Origin: TMED27 sp041397865
Lineage (GTDB): Bacteria; Pseudomonadota; Alphaproteobacteria; Micavibrionales; Micavibrionaceae
Assembly: GCA_041397865.1 (NCBI GenBank)
Contig: JAWKVT010000001.1
Span: 682,001-746,000 of the forward strand
Reading direction: 5' to 3'
Length of the DNA stretch: 64,000 nt
A program made the position numbers and the translations under genes. How positions within the stretch are numbered: the stretch's first letter is position 1; each line of letters begins with the position of its first letter. Below, one piece after another: positions 58,288 to 64,000 of this stretch. Under the pieces are notes generated by a model that saw only the letters and a list, made by a program, of their open reading frames with translations, made no database searches and was not told the DNA's origin.

Positions 58288-61200
58288 TTATTGTCCTTTC
58301 CCCAACGCTGTTTCTATCATCTTATTAAACTGCTCTTCGACTTTCTTATTGAAATCATGCTCCATTTCAAACACATCCCCAAACTCAACAAAAGCCCACC
58401 TTCCATAGGTTTTCAAATTGTTTACGCCTGGTATCCAGTAGGCATCCATTGTGAGTTTCTTTTCTTTTGCATCTTCCCTTCGATAGCCTTTAATCTCAAC
58501 GACCAAACTTAAAGGGTCATCATTGCCGTCGTCTATGTGAACAATAAAGTCCGGCCTGTATTTTCTGGTTTCGGAACCATAGCGATATGGCACTTCTAAA
58601 CCAAGACTGTGGTTTTTAACGTACGCAATCACGCGTTCATGTGACTCGGCGACACGGCAGAATTCAGCTTCCCAGTCGCTATCGAGGATTACCCAGTTAA
58701 TATGGGACTTCAGTGGATTGGTTTCCCATCGTTCCGTTTTCGAGGTATTAAAGCTTACATGCATCGTTGATCCAGTGGAGTTATACGGGTCGAGTAACGC
58801 CTTAATAGGACGATCTTTGCCCTGTTCAGCTTTCGTAATAGCTGCTGTTATCCTTGAACACGCCATATCCGCAAGCTCCTGATACATTAGCTGTGCGGGA
58901 TAAGTTTGGCCTTTACATACCAGGCAACTATCTAGCCATTGCTTGGTAATACGTTTGAGCTGACCAAATAAGTGCAGTTTTGGCTCTTCACCTGGGTCGC
59001 GCCATTTGGTGTAAAGCAGGCGCTGAGTAAGGTTGAACAGCAAAGTAGAATGTCGCAAATCGCCAGTGTGAATGAGATTAAGATCAACAGCCTCACCGAT
59101 AATACCCGCATTTTGAGTAACGGACGGGCCGACTAATTCTGGTGTTAACTCAAGAATGGAGTCTTCATTAAACTTTGCTGTAAGCCGCTCTTCTGGCAAT
59201 TCAACACGATAACCCGTTACGCGGGGAAAACGGATTTCAAGTTTATCGCGTTCTGGGCGAACTGCTTTTACGTGGATAGTTTCTCTTGGCGGCTGCGGTG
59301 GGGCAACAACCGGCTTGGCTGTAAAGTCGAAGGGGATGCCCAAAACATCAGCATATTCAACATTGAAACGATTTTCTTCGTTGAGATCGTAAGACTGCCT
59401 CCTGAGTGCGCGACCGATTACCTGCTCACAAAGTAACTGAGTACCAAATGCTCTAACCCCCAAAACATGGGTCACTGTATTTGCATCCCATCCTTCGGTA
59501 AGCATCGAGACAGATACAATGCAGCGGATATTGCCACCTAGTGCTCCATGCTTCCCGACTGTATTCATAACCTCACGAAGAAGGTCTTGGTCGGTGATGT
59601 TGTCTGCTGCACGAACGTCTTTGGTACGTTCTATGATTTCGCGGCGATAGCGCTCGATCTCATCGGCTGCCATTGAGCGGAAATTTATATCTAAAGCTTC
59701 ACCGGATTCCAGTTGTTCACTATCAATCAACAATGTGTTTGGTCTAGCCAAGGGATTGCCGTGGTCATCGAAGTTTCTGAATAGCCTTAACCTTCCGTTT
59801 TCAAGTTCAGTTGAACCATCCTCATTTTCACGATGAAAGCCAGATATATAATCAAACACTAGCTTGGAAGTAGACGTATTGTTACAAACAATAATGAAAC
59901 ACGGCGGGACTTTTATGCCTTCCTTTTCCCATAGCTCATAGGTTTTCTCGTAATGCCCATACAGAGCCTCGAGCGCAGTTTTTAGTTTGCTCGGAATACT
60001 CAAAGGATCAAGGGTCTGACCTTTTCCACGTCCTTTTTTGGGCATTTCCGGCCCAATATGCTTCCATAGCTCACGAAATACTGGAACTTCTGCGCCAGGA
60101 ATATTATCTGCGACAGGAACGCGGGGTAATTTTACGATGCCGCATTCAATGGCATCCATGAGTGAGAAATCGCTCATAGTCCAAGGGAATAGCGTTCCTT
60201 CGGCATAACCAGAGCCGCTTAAAAAGAACGGAGTCGCGGAAAGGTCAATAATTCGGTTGATTTTGAGTTTTTTTGCAATAATTTCCAGTCCCGAAATCCA
60301 AAGACGGGCCGCTTCAAGATTACTATCCGCTTCCTTCTTTTCGTCTCCCTTCAAATCACCTTCTTCATCTTCCCCTGGCTTCTCACGATAACAGTGGTGA
60401 GCCTCGTCATTTAGTACCATGACGTTTCTCATGCCCATCAATTCGGGCACGACACGCTGAAGCATCTGGCCTTCTGTTTCCAGGGTATTTAATTCTTCAC
60501 CTCTTTTACCTTTCAGAAGTGCTCGACCGCCAGCGGAGATATCCACGCGTTCGCGTAATTTGAAAGCGTGATAGTTGGTTATTACAATCTTGGCACGCTC
60601 CAAGTCTGCCAGCATGTCGTTTGGCACAATCTCACGACTTTGATAATAGCTGTCTGGGTCGTTGGGCTGAAGAACACGAAGGCGGTCTTTAATCGTTAAT
60701 CCTGGTGCGACAATCAAGAACCCTCTTGTGAATTTTTTGCTGCTTGGCTGACGCACAGCATTAAGGGTCTGCCAGGCAATGATCATCGACATGACTGTAG
60801 TTTTACCCGCTCCAGTGGCTAGTTTGAGGGCAAGTCGTTGCAAACCGGGATTGGCATCAGCGTTTGCATTTTCGAGATAGTCGAGGAATTTTTTCCCTAT
60901 TTTGCCTTCCTTCGGCGCGACTTCCGTTAGCCAAATAGCGACTTCAACAGCTTCGATTTGACAGAAGAACGGGCGAATGCCATTAAATTCATAATGTCGC
61001 CAATGCTTCAACAGTCGGGCCGTATCAGGCGTCACCATCCAGTCGCGCTCGTTAGGCAACTCTCGCCATGCATCTACATAACTACGAAGCTCATTAATGA
61101 ACGAGACCGGATCATATTTCTGGCTACCATCTCCCAGACCAAGACTCTCATCAAATAATGATTCTTGAAGACCTGAGTTTTTGTGCTTTTTTGGCTTTGG

Positions 61201-61338
61201 GATTGGAGTGATGAATTCAGCTTTCCGACGAAAATTAACGACATTCTGCGTCGGTAGCCCGTTGACTAACTCCCAATGAGTTGATGGGTACTCATAAGGT
61301 GAATTCAATATTGGTTTTTTGAAAAAATCATCACTCAT
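58288..61338 (-). CDS. res: Type III restriction enzyme, Res subunit
   Basis: 1016-residue ATP-dependent restriction subunit. The SF2 helicase has Walker A LATGAGKTTVMSM (about 173-185), DEAHHCYREK (Walker B), SATPFFLSGSG (motif III) and QVIGRALRRQSY (motif VI). The C-terminal PD-(D/E)xK endonuclease reads YRPDFIVHIDDG then LSLVVEIKGYRRED. All motifs are present and the frame is intact. Res needs Mod for recognition, so with mod broken it is probably inactive. Confidence 0.95.
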   Translation of the reverse strand: MSDDFFKKPILNSPYEYPSTHWELVNGLPTQNVVNFRRKAEFITPIPKPKKHKNSGLQESLFDESLGLGDGSQKYDPVSFINELRSYVDAWRELPNERDWMVTPDTARLLKHWRHYEFNGIRPFFCQIEAVEVAIWLTEVAPKEGKIGKKFLDYLENANADANPGLQRLALKLATGAGKTTVMSMIIAWQTLNAVRQPSSKKFTRGFLIVAPGLTIKDRLRVLQPNDPDSYYQSREIVPNDMLADLERAKIVITNYHAFKLRERVDISAGGRALLKGKRGEELNTLETEGQMLQRVVPELMGMRNVMVLNDEAHHCYREKPGEDEEGDLKGDEKKEADSNLEAARLWISGLEIIAKKLKINRIIDLSATPFFLSGSGYAEGTLFPWTMSDFSLMDAIECGIVKLPRVPVADNIPGAEVPVFRELWKHIGPEMPKKGRGKGQTLDPLSIPSKLKTALEALYGHYEKTYELWEKEGIKVPPCFIIVCNNTSTSKLVFDYISGFHRENEDGSTELENGRLRLFRNFDDHGNPLARPNTLLIDSEQLESGEALDINFRSMAADEIERYRREIIERTKDVRAADNITDQDLLREVMNTVGKHGALGGNIRCIVSVSMLTEGWDANTVTHVLGVRAFGTQLLCEQVIGRALRRQSYDLNEENRFNVEYADVLGIPFDFTAKPVVAPPQPPRETIHVKAVRPERDKLEIRFPRVTGYRVELPEERLTAKFNEDSILELTPELVGPSVTQNAGIIGEAVDLNLIHTGDLRHSTLLFNLTQRLLYTKWRDPGEEPKLHLFGQLKRITKQWLDSCLVCKGQTYPAQLMYQELADMACSRITAAITKAEQGKDRPIKALLDPYNSTGSTMHVSFNTSKTERWETNPLKSHINWVILDSDWEAEFCRVAESHERVIAYVKNHSLGLEVPYRYGSETRKYRPDFIVHIDDGNDDPLSLVVEIKGYRREDAKEKKLTMDAYWIPGVNNLKTYGRWAFVEFGDVFEMEHDFNKKVEEQFNKMIETALGKGQ

Positions 61339-61403
61339 ATTTTGATCAATAGCATCGATTCCTTACGTATTGCATCGCTGACAAGTTTTCTTCAGTTCCT
61401 TCT

Positions 61404-61583
61404 TTAAGAATTGCTTCTTTGCTCAGAAATATAAGCCTCGACATCAGCTTTCTTGGAACCTCAGCAGTCGCCGACTTTGAATCCTTGTAATCATCCTTCG
61501 GCAGCTAATCTATAAGCCGTCTTCTCGGTCAGATTCAGGTACTCTGCCACCACTTTTAAAGCCAGTATCTCGTCGTTCTTGTT
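61404..61583 (-). pseudogene. Decayed excisionase/MerR-like HTH protein
   Basis: Minus-strand translation gives NDEILALKVVAEYLNLTEKT, AYRLAAEG, then a stop, QGFKVGDC, another stop, and KKADVEAYI. This parallels the helix-turn-helix excisionase-family wording (AEYLxLTEKTAYRLAAEGKIPGFKVGGSWRF-like) with two in-frame stops. No start codon is available. It lies just upstream of res. Confidence 0.75.
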
Positions 61584-62257
61584 TTAGTCCACCCCGAGAC
61601 TGAATGAGAGAATAAGGGAATGTTGTGGAATAGGCAACCAAGAACCACTTTTGAGATCAGTTATTTGCCTGAATGTCTTAGGCATTTTCTAAAAGAACTA
61701 ATACAGTTGAATCTTGTGTTACACATCCAAGGACGTTTTCTTGGTCGTCATCCACTGGCGAAACAGTGGTCGTGATTGAGCGGCGAAATGCTCACGATAT
61801 CCAACCGGCGCACGGTTGGTCTCAATGAAATTGTCAATGGGATTCCAAAGGGAGATATGAAATTCTCCCTTGGCCATGGGGGTTTTGGGGGAAGTTTGGA
61901 GGCTCACCCAAATGGTGATTGAACGGCCAAACGTTCACTGGTGCATGATGGCTCAATGCCTGAATACACCACTTCAGCGCTTGCCTAAAAATTTTGCATT
62001 GCAATATTTGAAGTTTAGCGCGACCGAGAGGGATGCAACGGGAGAGCGGTAGTGTCTCCCTTGCCAAGATTGCGTTGGGCTATAAAATGGAACATTTTGT
62101 AGTACAACGCACATCTTGCATAGTTCCTTAAGCTTCATTCTTTGCAACAATGGGGGTCGTTGGAAGGTCTTCAGCGCATGATTTGATCGCACATCTTTGG
62201 TTCATTGAACCGACTGCAAGCAGGATCGGGTCATGCATGTTTCATTGATCTGAACAG
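61584..62257. other. Non-coding stretch with a homologous covarying hairpin pair
   Basis: No credible gene. The stretch contains hairpins: CCACTG-GCGAAA-CAGTGG (61752-61769), GAGC-GGCGAAAT-GCTC (61778-61793), CCAACCG-GCGCA-CGGTTGG (61801-61819), GGGAGA-TATGAAAT-TCTCCC (61850-61869), GAACG-GCCAAA-CGTTC (61921-61936) and GGGAGA-GCGGTAGTG-TCTCCC (62040-62060). The second and fifth are homologous 24-base units with compensatory changes. It lies next to the IS110-type remnant, so part may be its non-coding end. The 5' 150 bases show nothing recognisable. Confidence 0.55.
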
Positions 62258-63242
62258 ATGAAGGGGAATTGCAGCAATGTCCCGTATGCAAGAACAGATA
62301 ACAAACAACCACCAAAAACCTTTGCGGGCATTGATGTTGGCAAAGATTACCTGGATATCTTTATCCACCCGATTGGGGTTCAAATGCAAATCAAAAACGA
62401 CAAGAGTGCAATTAAGGCTCTATCAAAAGGCTTACCGAGCACGATATCGAGCTTGTTGCACTGGAAGCAACGAGCAAGTATCACAGGCTCACGCATCTCC
62501 ATGTTGCATGATGCCGGAATTGTCGTTGCTGTCATCAATCCGTTCCGCTCACGGCAGTTTGCGGACAGCCTTTGGACGATTGGCAAAGACGGATACAATC
62601 GACGCTAAATTCTGGCTTTGTTTGCTCAGCGCATGAACTGAACCTACATTACCGCCGGACACGCAATGCAGGGAACTTCGTGATCTCCAGACAGCGCGGC
62701 GGCAAGTCCTAGATGAAATTTGCGACCTCAAACGCCAGTTGCACACAACAGATCATCCGCTTGCCGTGCGGCAAATCAAAGCTAGAATCGCCATGGGCGA
62801 GCGGCACAAATCCGTTCTTGAAAAAGAAATCCACACCCTCATCGCGAGCCAGCCAGACCTAAAAACAAGTTCGACATCCTGACATCGATCTCCGGTATCG
62901 GAAAAACGACAGCTAGCATCCTACTTGCCGATAGCGGAGCTGGGGCAGGTCAACGCCAAGGAAATAGCGGCACTTGCGGGCGTTGCGCCGATGAACTGGG
63001 ATAGCGGGATTAAAAACGGAAACCGCATGATCCGTGTGGCCGCAAGCACGTTCGCAATGCACTTTATATGTGTTCCATTACTTGCATTAGGCGATCGAAT
63101 TCTTTGGGCTCATTACAAAATTTGGTGCGGCGCGGGAAGAATCCAAAGTCATGCGCTCACGGCTGGTATGCGAAAAATGATTATCATCGCTAATACGTTG
63201 ATTGCTGAAAATCGCAAATGGCAGATTGAATGCCCTTGCTGA
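62258..63242 (+). pseudogene. IS110-family transposase remnant, multiply frameshifted
   Basis: Pieces in different frames follow IS110 order. The N-terminal DEDD domain reads FAGIDVGKDYLDIFIHPIG, then HDAGIVVAVINPFRSRQFAD. A shift to another frame gives AKTDTIDAKF at about 62580-62620. A middle coiled region reads CRELRDLQTARRQVLDEICD in a further frame. The C-terminal Transposase_20 region (62925-63242) reads LGQVNAKEIAALAGVAPMNW, DSGIKNGNRMIR and ANTLIAENRKWQ. At least two frameshifts make it inactive. Confidence 0.85.
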
Positions 63243-63425
63243 TAGATTATCGGCCGAAAGTCTCGCTTGAGCTATTTGAGGGCTCTGCTCGACTCGGCCT
63301 GAAGGCAATTTTTGCTTGACTGAAAACACAGATGCTTGCGTAAAACGGGAAGCAATGTAGGACAATAGCGTTTCGTATTACAAAAACGACATACGTTCAC
63401 ATAAGAACCAATACATTCGTTGCAA

Positions 63426-64000
63426 TCATTGGCCAAATACCAGATCAGTTTTGGATTGGATCACAGGTTGTTCAGTGGATTTTGCCGTTTTGTTTTTTAT
63501 GTCGTCGAGCAGAACCTGCGCCATTTGTTCCGCACGTTCCCATTGATCGAGCGAGGCAACGGCCATTTCCAGAGCGCCGCTTTTTTCATATGTATCACAC
63601 GCTCTGTCAAACATTTCTTCAATGCTGTCTATCTTGTTCGGATTGGCACCTTCTTCGCGCGCCTGAACCAGCAAGCGTTTAATCTCGACCAGATGTTGCA
63701 GTTCAGGCGGGGCGGTATCGTCAATCTCTGTGGGCAGGCGGGCTAACAGCCGGTCATTTTCAGGCTCTACATTGCCTCTAAGCCAATTCCAGAGACTGGT
63801 CGTTTCGCGCACAGCCACGTTCAGCGCGTCAGCAGCCTCATTGGAAACATAAACTGCACCATTTTTAATCGTTTCAAAATTATCGTAGACTTTTTCCGTG
63901 ATATAGCCAGCCGTTACGCCACCGCCGAGGCCGCCGATGACGCCGCCCACGGCAGCGCCCGCAACGGTTCCGATTACAGGGACAGCAGAACCAATAGCCG
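63426..64000 (-). CDS. Glycine-zipper protein, 5' cut by window end
   Basis: The frame is open to the window end. The visible N-terminal part is AVPVIGTVAGAAVGGVIGGL, then GGGVTAGYITEKVYD, a glycine-zipper type membrane-spanning or pore-like segment. Soluble helical sequence follows (KRLLVQAREEGANPNKIDSI, LDQWERAEQMAQVLLDDIKN). Similar glycine-zipper tails occur in effectors, toxins and conjugation proteins, so no function can be assigned. It belongs to the accessory region. Confidence 0.6.
   Translation of the reverse strand, partial: AIGSAVPVIGTVAGAAVGGVIGGLGGGVTAGYITEKVYDNFETIKNGAVYVSNEAADALNVAVRETTSLWNWLRGNVEPENDRLLARLPTEIDDTAPPELQHLVEIKRLLVQAREEGANPNKIDSIEEMFDRACDTYEKSGALEMAVASLDQWERAEQMAQVLLDDIKNKTAKSTEQPVIQSKTDLVFGQ

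Larger units (their letters stand above)
52069..64000. mobile_element. Probable mobilizable genomic island, decayed; right border outside window
   Basis: This stretch carries a MobC-like protein, relaxase, ParDE, ArdA, a broken type III restriction locus, an IS200/IS605 element, an IS110-family remnant and a helicase fragment. It also has visibly lower GC and different codon use than the preceding chromosomal genes. No integrase or attachment site is seen. The left border is placed between the serralysin gene and the first mob gene and is approximate. Confidence 0.6.

Noticed and set aside
61719..62192. Short frames in the region upstream of the IS110 remnant
   Set aside because: They cross hairpins and have no ribosome-binding site or motif; the region is treated as non-coding.

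Overview
The window looks like a chromosomal segment of an alphaproteobacterium. The evidence is the serS-pcm-nlpD-yajC-secD-secF-Mth938 gene order, homologues of the mitochondrial complex I assembly factors NDUFAF3 and NDUFAF6, a DUF3126 protein, an OlsB/OlsA ornithine-lipid pair, a class II DAHP synthase, TrmFO, and an RTX serralysin-type protease. The lipid A genes show a Gram-negative envelope. A stand-alone DotI/IcmL homologue and several secreted proteins of unknown function would fit a Micavibrio-like or host-interacting lineage, but that placement is a guess.

Layout. 1-7.2 kb: ubiE (cut by the window edge and frameshifted), an Ala-rich membrane-anchored protein, split coaC and coaB, dut, an AT-rich zinc-ribbon membrane gene, mutS and a thioredoxin-reductase-like ferredoxin-NADP reductase. 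7.2-12 kb: IcmL-like protein, cysK, fdxA, a lipoprotein, and an operon of a carbonic anhydrase-like protein without its zinc ligands plus two TerB-like proteins. 12-18 kb: trmFO, small unknown genes, an alpha/beta hydrolase, the NDUFAF6-like protein, sodB and the Mth938/NDUFAF3-like protein. 18-25 kb: the Sec translocase cluster, divided by several palindromic intergenic repeats. 25-31.7 kb: an N-formylglutamate amidohydrolase-like gene, lipB, tRNA-Arg(ACG), an OmpA-like protein, a second cysteine-synthase-like enzyme, olsBA and DUF3126. 31.7-34.8 kb: three secreted proteins, two of them paralogues. 34.8-39.4 kb: waaA-lpxK-lpxL-gor, nearly all overlapping by 4 nt. 39.4-48.8 kb: a protein resembling eukaryotic-type cyclic-nucleotide phosphodiesterases, aroF (class II), nadE, gltX, trmJ and rpsD. 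48.9-52.1 kb: a 1041-residue serralysin-type RTX protease.

From about 52.1 kb to the end the sequence is accessory DNA, probably a decaying mobilizable island. It holds a MobC-like protein and relaxase, ParDE with an evident operator, ArdA, a truncated UvrD-like helicase, a type III restriction-modification locus, a decayed HTH gene, a structured non-coding stretch, a multiply frameshifted IS110-family transposase and a glycine-zipper protein cut by the window end. In the restriction locus res is intact. mod is split by an IS200/IS605 element and fused at its 3' end to the helicase remnant.

Points most worth a second look: the Zn-ligand-less carbonic anhydrase with two TerB-like partners; the PDEase-like HD protein; the secreted paralogue cluster; a covarying hairpin pair upstream of the IS110 remnant; the parDE cassette bracketed by relaxase-tail repeats; and the mod/helicase fusion junction.
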